A DNA stretch of 64,000 bases from an uncultured Bacteroidota bacterium (lineage in GTDB: Bacteria > Bacteroidota > Bacteroidia > 2-12-FULL-35-15). How positions within the stretch are numbered: position 1 is the stretch's first letter; every line of letters starts with the position of its first letter. A model generated the notes under the pieces. It was not told the origin of the DNA. It saw nothing but the letters and a program-made list of their open reading frames with translations, and ran no database searches. Below are positions 10,594-19,081 of the stretch, one piece after another. The DNA lies in assembly GCA_903847205.1 (NCBI GenBank), contig CAINDA010000026.1, forward strand, positions 51,473-115,472, given 5' to 3'. The position numbers were made by a program, and so were the translations under genes.

Positions 10594-12006
10594 TTATTTG
10601 ATTGAATACATCACATCATAATCCTTTTCAACTTTTACAAAACGATGCAGCAAATAATGCTCCACCAGTTTTTCAATTGGTTTTATGCAAAACACAACTG
10701 CAAAGTTGGAGGCCAATGAAATGAAAAAGTTTTCATGTGTATGGGGCGCGATTACAAAATGCAGCAGGCTATCCTCAACAATAAAAAGTAAAATAGCAAT
10801 AACTGTGGTTATGGTTTTTGCCTTACGATTTATTTTTGAAAGGGTAAGTTCATCAATTGTTTTTTGCAAAGTGATATTGGTTTTTTCAATCTGCTTTTTT
10901 TGCTGTTTTATTATCACATTCTCTTTTTTTGTAAGCTCAGCCTCAAAAATCATTTCACTCCGCTTCAGTTTTTTTTCTCCGTCCTCCTTATACACTTCAT
11001 CGCTTATCTGCTGATACAGCTTGAAATGGGCAAAAGCTTTTTCTAATTCATTTTTGCTTTCATAAATTTCACTCAGCATCAAATGAATCTGAAATATTTT
11101 CGGTTTCACTTTTAATTCTTCAGCAAGCTTCATTGCCCTGTTTAATGAGTTAATGGCGCCTCCCGAATCATTCTGTTTCTGACAAATCTTAGCTGACTGC
11201 AGCAGATTTGTAACAGCACCGCCGATCATTCTAAACTCTTCGCGAATAGCTAATGCCTCTTCATTATATTGAACAGCTTTTTCCAATTTATTCTGATCAA
11301 AATAAAAAACTGCCAAATCAGTAAGAACACGGGAATAAAAATTCTTATTACCTATTGTATTACCTATTTCCAGTGCTTTGTTAAAATAATCCAGCGCAGT
11401 GTCATCTTGTTTTAGATTGTGATATGCTTCTCCTAAACTGCCATAGGCAAGCATTTCAAAATTCCGGTTGTTGACCTTTATTGAAATTTCGATGCAGGAT
11501 TTAAACGCCTCAACAGCCTTTTCATTACTTTTTATTTCAAGATAAACAGATGCAAGTCCATAACTGCAGATGTTTTCAAAGATTGGATAGGCATGGGTTT
11601 TACTCAATTGATGAAACGCTTCATTCATATATTTTAAAGCCAAATCAATATTTCCCAAAGCGCGATAAGTGCCGCCATAACTTGAATTGCAGATTGCCAC
11701 GCCGTCTAAGTCGTTTTGTTCGGCAAATAATTTTTCCGATTCAGAATAATATTTCAAAGCATCATCATATTTTTCTGAATGAAAAGAAATGAATCCTAAA
11801 TTAAAAGTTGCTAATGCGAAAATTTTAGGCTCTATGTTTTTGTTTTGACATGCCCAATCATAAATTTTTTGATAGAATGCTTTTACTTCGTCCCTGGGCA
11901 ATCCTAGTATAGGTATCCAGATACTCGAAAAGAATTCACTGATATTTTTCGGATTGTTTTGAAAGGCAGTAAAATCCTGCTCCAGCTTTTCTATTTGTTT
12001 ATTCAT
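10594..12006 (-). CDS. TPR-repeat protein with coiled coil and C-terminal membrane helices
   Basis: 470 aa. Residues ~60-330 form a row of tetratricopeptide repeats of the kind seen in Rap/NB-ARC and two-component-linked proteins (e.g. AICNSSYGGTYRALGNIDLALKYMNEAF). Residues ~340-390 are a charged coiled coil (KKENVIIKQQKKQIEKTN) and ~395-450 contain two hydrophobic helices. No kinase, cyclase or DNA-binding domain follows. Likely a membrane-tethered scaffold; partner unknown. Its ATG overlaps the stop of a 37-aa ORF (ATGA), indicating translational coupling. Confidence 0.75.
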   Translation of the reverse strand: MNKQIEKLEQDFTAFQNNPKNISEFFSSIWIPILGLPRDEVKAFYQKIYDWACQNKNIEPKIFALATFNLGFISFHSEKYDDALKYYSESEKLFAEQNDLDGVAICNSSYGGTYRALGNIDLALKYMNEAFHQLSKTHAYPIFENICSYGLASVYLEIKSNEKAVEAFKSCIEISIKVNNRNFEMLAYGSLGEAYHNLKQDDTALDYFNKALEIGNTIGNKNFYSRVLTDLAVFYFDQNKLEKAVQYNEEALAIREEFRMIGGAVTNLLQSAKICQKQNDSGGAINSLNRAMKLAEELKVKPKIFQIHLMLSEIYESKNELEKAFAHFKLYQQISDEVYKEDGEKKLKRSEMIFEAELTKKENVIIKQQKKQIEKTNITLQKTIDELTLSKINRKAKTITTVIAILLFIVEDSLLHFVIAPHTHENFFISLASNFAVVFCIKPIEKLVEHYLLHRFVKVEKDYDVMYSIK

Positions 12007-12116
12007 AATGCAAAATTAATTTTTTTTGGCTCTTTTTCTTTAAACTTTAAAAAGTCCTCTGCTGTTTTAACACTTTCAAAATCTGTAAACCTTTGTAAAC
12101 CCTTTTTCTTTGCCAT
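12003..12116 (-). CDS. 37-aa basic small ORF coupled to the TPR gene
   Basis: Reads MAKKKGLQRFTDFESVKTAE then DFLKFKEKEPKKINFAL. Its TGA overlaps the ATG of the TPR gene by ATGA, and it starts 12 bp after the end of the upstream Cys-rich gene, so the three look like one operon. Lysine-rich and likely helical. No family recognised; the tight coupling is the main reason to believe it is translated. Confidence 0.4.
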   Translation of the reverse strand: MAKKKGLQRFTDFESVKTAEDFLKFKEKEPKKINFAL

Positions 12117-12127
12117 TATATTCAAAA

Positions 12128-12397
12128 TTAAATTGCTATTCCTTTTTTGTACTCATTTACACTAAACAACAATACACCGGAATATAAATTCTGCTCTTCT
12201 AATTTATAATTGTTTTTCGGGTTGCTGTTTTTATTTCTGCTTTTCTTTGCCTGTTTTCCGTATAACTTCTCACTACAAAAAACACTTCCTTTTTTCTGAT
12301 CTGTTATATCTCTCCCACAGGTTGAACAATAACGATTAAACACGCCCGCAATTAACCCTTTATTTGAACTGTTATTTTGGGGAGAGTTTGGTTTCAT
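12128..12397 (-). CDS. Small zinc-ribbon-like protein
   Basis: 89 aa from the ATG giving MKPNSPQNNSSNKG; a further in-frame ATG lies five codons upstream. A zinc-finger-like core YCSTCGRDITDQKKGSVFCS is visible, although the usual fourth ligand is not in the expected CxxC position (FCSEKLYG). The flank KKSRNKNSNPKNNYKL is basic. The pattern is met in small nucleic-acid-associated proteins of mobile elements; function unknown. First gene of the putative three-gene operon leading to the TPR protein. Confidence 0.5.
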   Translation of the reverse strand: MKPNSPQNNSSNKGLIAGVFNRYCSTCGRDITDQKKGSVFCSEKLYGKQAKKSRNKNSNPKNNYKLEEQNLYSGVLLFSVNEYKKGIAI

Positions 12398-12906
12398 TTC
12401 AGCACTTACCAATTAATAATTCTTTAAATAAAATCAATTTCCATTATTCGCAAAATTACAATACGTCTCTACTTTTCTATTAGAGTGCTTAACTCTTTAA
12501 TGCTTTTCTAAAATTGCAAATTCCCGATTTTTATAATTCAAGCATTTTAAAAAAATTTTAATAATGCAAAATAAAAGTTACAATATTGTAGGTGAATTTT
12601 ACCAGCCTCATTCACAATATCAGTATTTGTGCTTTTGTTGCAAATGAATTTCATTTGAAAACTTTAATTGCTGCTAAAGTCGCTACTGCTGTCCTCTAAT
12701 AAACATCGAAATTTTTACAGCCCTTCTGAATAATTCCGGTACGAATTTATTACCAATCCGAACCTGCGAAAAGGAAGGTTTGGAGCTAATTTATAACATT
12801 TTTTATTTTGAGTTTAGTATTCACCTTTGCGATACAAAAGGAAGAAAAAGAATATTAATATTCGCAAAAAAAAATCAACTTTTGAATTCGTATAGAAAAA
12901 GAGATT
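12398..12906. other. Divergent intergenic region upstream of the cytochrome island
   Basis: About 500 bp, very AT-rich, with no ORF I can support. The only clear element is a perfect 14-bp palindrome GAATATTAATATTC at 12850-12863, 44 bp before the first gene of the cytochrome island, suitable for a dimeric regulator. Confidence 0.4.
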
Positions 12907-13839
12907 ATGAAAAATGAAAATGATAAATCAGATCGAAGGAAGTTTCTGAAATTTGGTGCTCTAGCAGGCGGAGTTGTTTTACTTGGATCTGCAATTGGCA
13001 AAGCTATTACCCCTGAACCTGAGAAAAAGTCTGGAGAAAAAGTGAAAGTCCTCACAGCAGATGGAAAATTAATGGAAGTCGATGGCTGTCAAATGAAACA
13101 CCCGGCAGCCAATAAATTTACTAATCAAGAAATGCGTAAGGGGATTTCCGGAAAAAAATTTGTGATGGTAATTGACCTTGCAAGATGTGCCAATGCGAGG
13201 AAATGTGTCGAAGGCTGCCAGAAAATGCACCACAAACAGGCTCCTACTGAATGGATAAAAGTAAAACGTATGGACGATGCGGCCACACTAACCCCGTATT
13301 GGTTCCCTCAACCTTGTTTCCATTGCGATAATCCACCGTGCACAAAAGTCTGCCCGGTTGATGCCACTTTCAAGCGAGAAGACGGTCTTGTAGTAATTGA
13401 TAATGAAAGATGTATTGGTTGCCGTTTCTGCATGGCTGCATGCCCCTATAATGCAAGATCATTCAATTGGGGCGAGCCGATAATACCGCAAGGAATGGAG
13501 CAGGAAGAATATTCAATTGAAAAAAGTTTTCCCGCAAAAAAAGGCACTGTGGAAAAGTGTGATTTCTGCCCAGATATGGCACGCCAAGGTAAATTACCTG
13601 ATTGTGTGACGGAATGCCCTAACGGCACTATTTTTTTTGGTGACCAAAATGAAGATACAGTTACAAATGGTGAACTCACATTCAGGCTGAAGGAACTATT
13701 AACAAATAGAGCTGGTTACCGATATCTCGAAGAGCTTGGAACAGAACCAAGAGTCTATTATTTACCACCTGTTAATCGCGATTTCAAATTCGAGGAAGAT
13801 TCGAAACAGCATAATACCGAAGATTATAAAATTATTTAA
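12907..13839 (+). CDS. Tat-exported four-cluster [4Fe-4S] ferredoxin-like subunit (HybA/NrfC/DmsB type)
   Basis: 310 aa. The N-terminus has DRRKFLKFGALAGG, a Tat-like twin-arginine signal. Four cysteine groups follow: C-x5-C-x3-C (CANARKCVEGC), C-x2-C-x4-C-x3-C (CFHCDNPPCTKVC), C-x2-C-x2-C-x3-C (CIGCRFCMAAC) and C-x2-C-x11-C-x3-C (CDFCPDMARQGKLPDCVTEC). Periplasmic electron-wire subunit; it should take electrons from the NrfD-like protein encoded next. The first group lacks the usual CxxC and may bind a modified cluster. No molybdopterin catalytic subunit is present nearby. Confidence 0.9.
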   Translation: MKNENDKSDRRKFLKFGALAGGVVLLGSAIGKAITPEPEKKSGEKVKVLTADGKLMEVDGCQMKHPAANKFTNQEMRKGISGKKFVMVIDLARCANARKCVEGCQKMHHKQAPTEWIKVKRMDDAATLTPYWFPQPCFHCDNPPCTKVCPVDATFKREDGLVVIDNERCIGCRFCMAACPYNARSFNWGEPIIPQGMEQEEYSIEKSFPAKKGTVEKCDFCPDMARQGKLPDCVTECPNGTIFFGDQNEDTVTNGELTFRLKELLTNRAGYRYLEELGTEPRVYYLPPVNRDFKFEEDSKQHNTEDYKII

Positions 13840-13915
13840 AGTAGAAATTATATTTTTTTATTGTGGTAAAAGGAAGCAGGCAAAATATTTTTTAAATAAA
13901 ATAAATTATTTAGTA

Positions 13916-15295
13916 ATGGAAAAAACTGAAATATTAAAAAGCGAAATGCTTGAAAAACATCATTTGAGAAGAGAAGAAATGCGGGCAGATGTTCTAAGGC
14001 CACTGCAAAAATCAGGTTTGTGGGGTAATATTTGGGTAGCATTCTTAATCGCCATTATTCTTATCGGCGGTTATGCATATTACCTTCAATTAAAAAATGG
14101 CTTAATTGTTACTGGCTTGCGTGATTACGCTACTTGGGGCATTTACATTTCGAATTTCGTGTTTTTTGTCGCTATAAGTTTAGTTGGAGCTTTGATTTCA
14201 TCGGTACTCAGGCTCACCAATTTTACCTGGTATCGGCCCTTAACGAGAATTGCAGAAATTATTGCAGTGGCTGGGGTTATTTGGGCAGGATTAATTATCA
14301 TAGTGGATATGGGCCGTCCGGATAGAATTTTAAATTTATTTCTGCATCCTCGGATTCAGTCACCTATTTTATGGGATGTAATTGTTGTAAGTACCTACTT
14401 AACAACAAGCGTTCTATTACTTTATTTACCCTTAATTCCAGGCATTGCCATTTGCAGAAACACATTAACAAATAAACCCAAATGGCAAAGATGGATGTAC
14501 AAAGTATTATCTCTGGGTTGGAATGGAACAGAAGAGCAATGGAAAATTATGAAGAGGAGCATTGCTATTTTATGTGTTGTCATTATTCCATTGGCAATTT
14601 CAATTCATACGGTTACTTCCTGGTTATTTGCAACTACCCTGCGCCCCGGTTGGGACAGCACTAATTTCGGACCATACTTTGTTGCAGGGGCTTTCCTTGC
14701 GGGAACTGCCTGTGTTATCATCGGAATGTATGTTTTTAGAAAAGCTTATCATTTTGAAAAATATCTTACTGATGAACATTTTGGCTACATGGCAAAACTG
14801 CTCGTGTTTTTAGCATTTGTTTATGCATATTTTAATATAAATGAATACTTTATTCCATACTACAAGATGAGAGGCCCGGAAGCCAGACTTTTAACCGATC
14901 TCTTTTCAGGCAAATTTGCTGGATTGTACTGGTCAGCCCAGATATTGGGAATGGCACTACCTGCGGTCCTACTGATGTTTAAACAAATGAGGAAACCATT
15001 GCCGGTTACTCTTATTTCAATTCCTGTAGTTGTTTTTGCATGGGTAAAACGTTACTTAATTGTAACGCCGATATTGATTCACCCTTATTTGCCAATTCAA
15101 AATGTGCCCGAATCTTGGAAAAATTATTTCCCATCGTGGGTTGAAATTGCAATTGTTTCAGCATCATTAGCCGGGGTGTTATTAATTATCACAATATTCT
15201 CCAGATTATTCCCAATGATCTCGATTTGGGAAACTTTAGAAAATGAAGGAATTGATTTAGAAGAAATGGATAAACTTAAAATTGAAAAAGTATGA
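13916..15295 (+). CDS. NrfD/PsrC-type quinone-interacting membrane subunit
   Basis: 459 aa from the ATG at 13916 (MEKTEILKSEMLEKHH); the longer frame back to 13736 overlaps the ferredoxin gene and is rejected. About nine to ten membrane helices, NrfD signatures such as DYATWGIYISNFVFFVAISLVGALIS... and WYRPLTRIAE are visible. Family role: oxidise menaquinol in the inner membrane and pass electrons to the partner ferredoxin. Its TGA overlaps the next ATG (ATGA). Confidence 0.9.
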   Translation: MEKTEILKSEMLEKHHLRREEMRADVLRPLQKSGLWGNIWVAFLIAIILIGGYAYYLQLKNGLIVTGLRDYATWGIYISNFVFFVAISLVGALISSVLRLTNFTWYRPLTRIAEIIAVAGVIWAGLIIIVDMGRPDRILNLFLHPRIQSPILWDVIVVSTYLTTSVLLLYLPLIPGIAICRNTLTNKPKWQRWMYKVLSLGWNGTEEQWKIMKRSIAILCVVIIPLAISIHTVTSWLFATTLRPGWDSTNFGPYFVAGAFLAGTACVIIGMYVFRKAYHFEKYLTDEHFGYMAKLLVFLAFVYAYFNINEYFIPYYKMRGPEARLLTDLFSGKFAGLYWSAQILGMALPAVLLMFKQMRKPLPVTLISIPVVVFAWVKRYLIVTPILIHPYLPIQNVPESWKNYFPSWVEIAIVSASLAGVLLIITIFSRLFPMISIWETLENEGIDLEEMDKLKIEKV

Positions 15296-15903
15296 GAACT
15301 AATTTTGAAAACAGATTGTTACGAAAACTTTTCCTTGCAGTGATTTTTTCAATACCTATTGTATTGTCTGCAAAAACTGAGTCAGCAAAAGAAAAAAACA
15401 ATGAAGTTCCTGTGGTTGCTACCATGAAGTTGACTTTTTCAGAAAAAGACAGCTTAAAAATTTGTAAAGCAACTATTACCTCCGGTGAAAAACCGCTTGG
15501 AGGAATTTCTGTAAAATTTTATGCTAAACGCTTTTTCAGCTTGCTTCCTTTAATTCCAAATGGGAAAGCTGTTTCAACAAATGAGGAAGGTGAGGCTTCT
15601 GTAAAATTTCCGAAAGAGCTGCCAGGTGATTCCAATGGCTCGGTTATCATAATTGCGAAAGTTGATGACGATGAGCATTACGGAAGTTTAGAGGCCAAGG
15701 ATTCTATAAAATGGGGAACAATAATTTCTATTACTTCTCAAGACGAAGAATGGAACATGCGTTCCCTGTCGGCCACAGGAGACAAGGCACCTGTATATCT
15801 CTTATCGGCTGCAGGAGTAATAATAATAGGTGTTTGGGGGACATTGATATTTGTCATATACTCTCTATTCAGAATAAAAAAGGCGGGAAAAATCAAAAAA
15901 TGA
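15292..15903 (+). CDS. Membrane-anchored periplasmic protein with Ig-like domain, of unknown function
   Basis: 203 aa. N-terminal signal/anchor (LFLAVIFSIPIVLSAK), a ~100-residue beta-rich domain (KATITSGEKPLGGISVKFYA ... DSNGSVIIIAKVDDD) resembling surface Ig-like folds, and a C-terminal helix (APVYLLSAAGVIIIGVWGTLIFVIYSLF) with a basic tail. Translationally coupled to the NrfD-like gene and followed by a cytochrome c, so it is probably an assembly or structural subunit of that complex. No named family recognised. Confidence 0.7.
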   Translation: MRTNFENRLLRKLFLAVIFSIPIVLSAKTESAKEKNNEVPVVATMKLTFSEKDSLKICKATITSGEKPLGGISVKFYAKRFFSLLPLIPNGKAVSTNEEGEASVKFPKELPGDSNGSVIIIAKVDDDEHYGSLEAKDSIKWGTIISITSQDEEWNMRSLSATGDKAPVYLLSAAGVIIIGVWGTLIFVIYSLFRIKKAGKIKK

Positions 15904-16004
15904 AAAAGTATTCGTCACAATTCAGTTCGAATTTTTAAAGGTGATATGTATATCAAATTAAAATAAATTAAATTAAAAAAAACAATAATAATAAAACAAA
16001 ACTT

Positions 16005-16427
16005 ATGAAAACAATAAATCAAATTGCCCTATTAGCTGGCACAGGAATTATTTTAGCAACATTTTCTTTGAATACCGCAAGTGCTCAAACAAAACCCAAG
16101 GGAACAGAATGGAAAGTTCCTGAAGCAGAAGCAAAAAAGAAAAGTGCAATAAAAAATGATGAGGCAGCAATTAGCGCTGGTAAAGAAGTGTGGACACAAC
16201 AATGCAAATCCTGCCATGGTGCTAAAGGAGCTGGTGACGGGGCAAAAGCTGAAAAGCTCGAAATTACTTGCGGCGATTTTTCTTCAAAAGAAACTCAAGA
16301 TTTAAGCGATGGGTCGCTTTATTGGAAAATCACTGAAGGCAGAAAACCAATGCCTTCTTTCAGTACAAAATTGACAGACACTGAGCGCTGGCAAGTGGTG
16401 GCCTTCATGAGGACTTTAAAAAAATAG
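16005..16427 (+). CDS. Monohaem c-type cytochrome
   Basis: 140 aa with a signal peptide (to SAQ at ~28), a single CKSCH haem site followed by GAKGAGDGAK, and a distal Met in GRKPMPSFSTKL. A class I cytochrome c carrying electrons in the periplasm. Position after the ferredoxin-NrfD genes suggests it is the electron acceptor of that complex and the link to the multihaem proteins downstream. Confidence 0.9.
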   Translation: MKTINQIALLAGTGIILATFSLNTASAQTKPKGTEWKVPEAEAKKKSAIKNDEAAISAGKEVWTQQCKSCHGAKGAGDGAKAEKLEITCGDFSSKETQDLSDGSLYWKITEGRKPMPSFSTKLTDTERWQVVAFMRTLKK

Positions 16428-16678
16428 TACGCTCACAAAAAGCGAATCTGAACTTCCCTCTGGTTGTAGAAAAAAATTGGAACAAGGGACAGATTTCAGC
16501 AAAATTCTATGATCCGGTTTGATGGCAACATTTATCTGGTTCGTTAGATGATTCACTTTCCAGCCTGGTTTATACTTACCCACAGAACTTACGTTTTTCG
16601 TAAGTTTTGGGGGTAAAAACAGGTTTAAATATGATTATCATCATGAAAGAATTCAATAGCAAAGCAGACATTTGAAGC

Positions 16679-17875
16679 ATGGAAAACATTTTTGTAATAG
16701 GAGTAACTTTTAAAAATGCTGATATTACTATTAGAAGTGCATTTTCAATTTGTGCTCAAAAACAAAAAGAGAGTTATGATTTAGCGAAAAGCTTTGGTTT
16801 TGAAGATTTTGTAGTATTAAGTACCTGCAACAGAACCGAAATTTATGGAATTGGTTCAATAGAACTTGCAGAAGAAATAATTACGACAGTATGTAGTCAG
16901 CCAAAACAATTACTTGACAGCTATAAATTTATAAGAACTGCAGATGGTGCATTGGCTCATATATTTCAGGTAGCTTCTGGTCTCGACTCCCAAATATTAG
17001 GCGATTATGAAATCTTAGGACAATTTAAAAACGCCTGCAAATTATCCAAAGAAAATGGTGTGCTTGGTCCCATATTTGAAAGAATGGCAAATATTTGTAT
17101 TCAAGCATCTAAAGAAATAAAAACAAAAACAGCATTAAGTAAAGGAACTGTTTCTGCATCATACGCTGCTATTGAAATTTTAAAAGAAAAATTTGGAGAA
17201 AAACCTACAAAATGTTTGTTGGTTGGAACCGGAAAATTTGGAAATAATATTTCTAAAAATATAAAACATTACTTGCCGCATTTTGAATTAACCATTTCGA
17301 ACAGGACACACTCAACCGCAATGGATATTGGAGAAACGCAAGGGTTTGATGTTTTACCATACACAAACATCAATGAAAGTCTACGAAATTTTGAAGCTGT
17401 TGTTTTAAGCACATCGTCTGATAAATACATAGTTACTCCAGAGAATTCTACCGATTCTGAAATAAAATTAATACTTGATTTATCAATTCCACAAACGGTT
17501 CATCCACACTGTAAGATCGATAATACGATTGAAATATTAGACATTGATACCATCTCAGAAATTTTAGAAAAGTCACTTGATAAAAGGAAAACATACTTGC
17601 CAATTGCCAACGCAATTATAAATTCTCACATTTCAACATTTGTTGATTGGGAAAGTTTTTATAAAAAAAGAAATCAAATTGTTTCATTAAAAAAAATGCT
17701 GATTGAAGCCAGCAAAGGCTGTCCTCATTTAGCAAAACTTGACGAAACAGTAAAAGATGAAATGGTAAATAAAACAATACAAAAATTTGTTGTCGGCTTA
17801 AAACAGGATAAAGATTTAAAATTCGAACCGAAAAGTATTGTGGAAAAATTTATACGGTATGGGCTGGTTGATTAA
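16679..17875 (+). CDS. hemA: Glutamyl-tRNA reductase
   Basis: 398 aa, close to family length. Catalytic Cys50 lies in STCNRTEIY; the substrate-binding VASGLDSQILGDYEILGQ, the NADPH-binding LLVGTGKFGNNISKNI and the C-terminal dimerisation helices are present. It makes glutamate-1-semialdehyde, the first committed step to haem. Finding it alone within a multihaem-cytochrome island, away from other hem genes, suggests either a dedicated extra copy that boosts haem supply or chance placement. Confidence 0.92.
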   Translation: MENIFVIGVTFKNADITIRSAFSICAQKQKESYDLAKSFGFEDFVVLSTCNRTEIYGIGSIELAEEIITTVCSQPKQLLDSYKFIRTADGALAHIFQVASGLDSQILGDYEILGQFKNACKLSKENGVLGPIFERMANICIQASKEIKTKTALSKGTVSASYAAIEILKEKFGEKPTKCLLVGTGKFGNNISKNIKHYLPHFELTISNRTHSTAMDIGETQGFDVLPYTNINESLRNFEAVVLSTSSDKYIVTPENSTDSEIKLILDLSIPQTVHPHCKIDNTIEILDIDTISEILEKSLDKRKTYLPIANAIINSHISTFVDWESFYKKRNQIVSLKKMLIEASKGCPHLAKLDETVKDEMVNKTIQKFVVGLKQDKDLKFEPKSIVEKFIRYGLVD

Positions 17876-18052
17876 AATAACACTAATGGGCTCACAAAGT
17901 TATTTCGCATGGAATAAATTTCCAAATTCTTAATTGGCAGGAAAATCTTAAAGATTTAATGACAAGATAGAAATTAAATATTGATACATTTTTTTGTCTA
18001 AACATTTTTTTATTTATCAATGTTTTAATTGTTAGAAAATGAAGACATTTTT

Positions 18053-19081
18053 ATGACTGTATGTTTCAAAAATATTAACGCTGCCCTTTTTATTTCTTTT
18101 CTAACAATTCTTGTTTTTAATCACACCTGCCATGCACAGGATACAGCCCTAATTAAATCTTCTGAAAAAGCAGGGAAACCTGAAATTCAATGGGTAGGTC
18201 AATGGCCGTCGATTAAAAGCAAATCCCAAAAAAAAGAAATTAAACAACAGATTAAAGATTTATTAATCGGAAAAAAAAAGCAGGAGTTAAGCAGACCTGT
18301 TTCTGTTCTTGCAATTAATCAGAATTTTTTTTGGATTTTGGATCAAGAAAATTGTTCACTTTTTAAAGTGATTAATGATGTAGGTAAAATCCCTCATTTT
18401 ATTGAAAAGAAAAAAAGTAATTTTTCATCTTTGGTTGGCATATGCAATTTTCACAACGAGATTCTTTTTACTGATTCGTTTTCGAATAAAATCTTCACCA
18501 TAAATTCCGAAAAAAAAGGATGTGCCATTTTAAACGATTCATTAAAATTAGATAAACCGACTGGAATAGCGTACTTGCCAGAAAAAAAAGAGATTTGGGT
18601 AGTAGAAACCGGAGCTCATAGAATATTAATTTTAAACGAACAGGGGCAAATAATAAAAAAGATAGGTTCAAGAGGTATTGCAAAGGGTGAATTTAATTTT
18701 CCTACACATATTTGGATTGACAAAAAGGGAAATGTTTACGTGGTGGATGCTATGAACTTCAGAATACAAGTTTTAAATAAAGATGGAGAGATTATATCTG
18801 TATTCGGGTCAAATGGAAATTCTCCGGGATATTTTTCCAGCCCTAAGGGAATTGCAACTGATTCCTACGGGCATATTTACGTTTCAGATGCACTATTTAA
18901 TGTAGTTCAGATTTTTGATATCAATGGAAATTTTTTATACACCTTCGGTTCTCAAGGCCATGAAGATGGGCAATTCTGGATGCCTTCTGGAATATATATT
19001 GATTCTGATGATAAGATTTATGTTGCTGACAGCTATAATTCAAGAATCCAAATTTTTCAATTAATTAACGGAGATCAATAA
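18053..19081 (+). CDS. Secreted NHL-repeat beta-propeller protein
   Basis: 342 aa from the ATG at 18053, which gives a clean signal peptide ending at CHAQ; a TTG at 18029 would add eight residues. NHL blades are obvious in the second half (GEFNFPTHIWIDKKGNVYVVDAMNFRIQVLNKDGE and three similar copies). Six-bladed extracytoplasmic propellers of this kind recur next to multihaem cytochromes. Its stop overlaps the ATG of the 12-haem cytochrome by one base, so the two are made together. Confidence 0.85.
   Translation: MTVCFKNINAALFISFLTILVFNHTCHAQDTALIKSSEKAGKPEIQWVGQWPSIKSKSQKKEIKQQIKDLLIGKKKQELSRPVSVLAINQNFFWILDQENCSLFKVINDVGKIPHFIEKKKSNFSSLVGICNFHNEILFTDSFSNKIFTINSEKKGCAILNDSLKLDKPTGIAYLPEKKEIWVVETGAHRILILNEQGQIIKKIGSRGIAKGEFNFPTHIWIDKKGNVYVVDAMNFRIQVLNKDGEIISVFGSNGNSPGYFSSPKGIATDSYGHIYVSDALFNVVQIFDINGNFLYTFGSQGHEDGQFWMPSGIYIDSDDKIYVADSYNSRIQIFQLINGDQ

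Noticed and set aside
13736..13915. Extended NrfD start inside the ferredoxin gene
   Set aside because: The extension overlaps the upstream gene by 104 bp and has no NrfD-like sequence.
12907..16427. Nitrite reductase (Nrf) or polysulfide reductase operon
   Set aside because: No NrfA pentahaem (CXXCK) and no molybdopterin subunit; only the shared ferredoxin-NrfD part is present.
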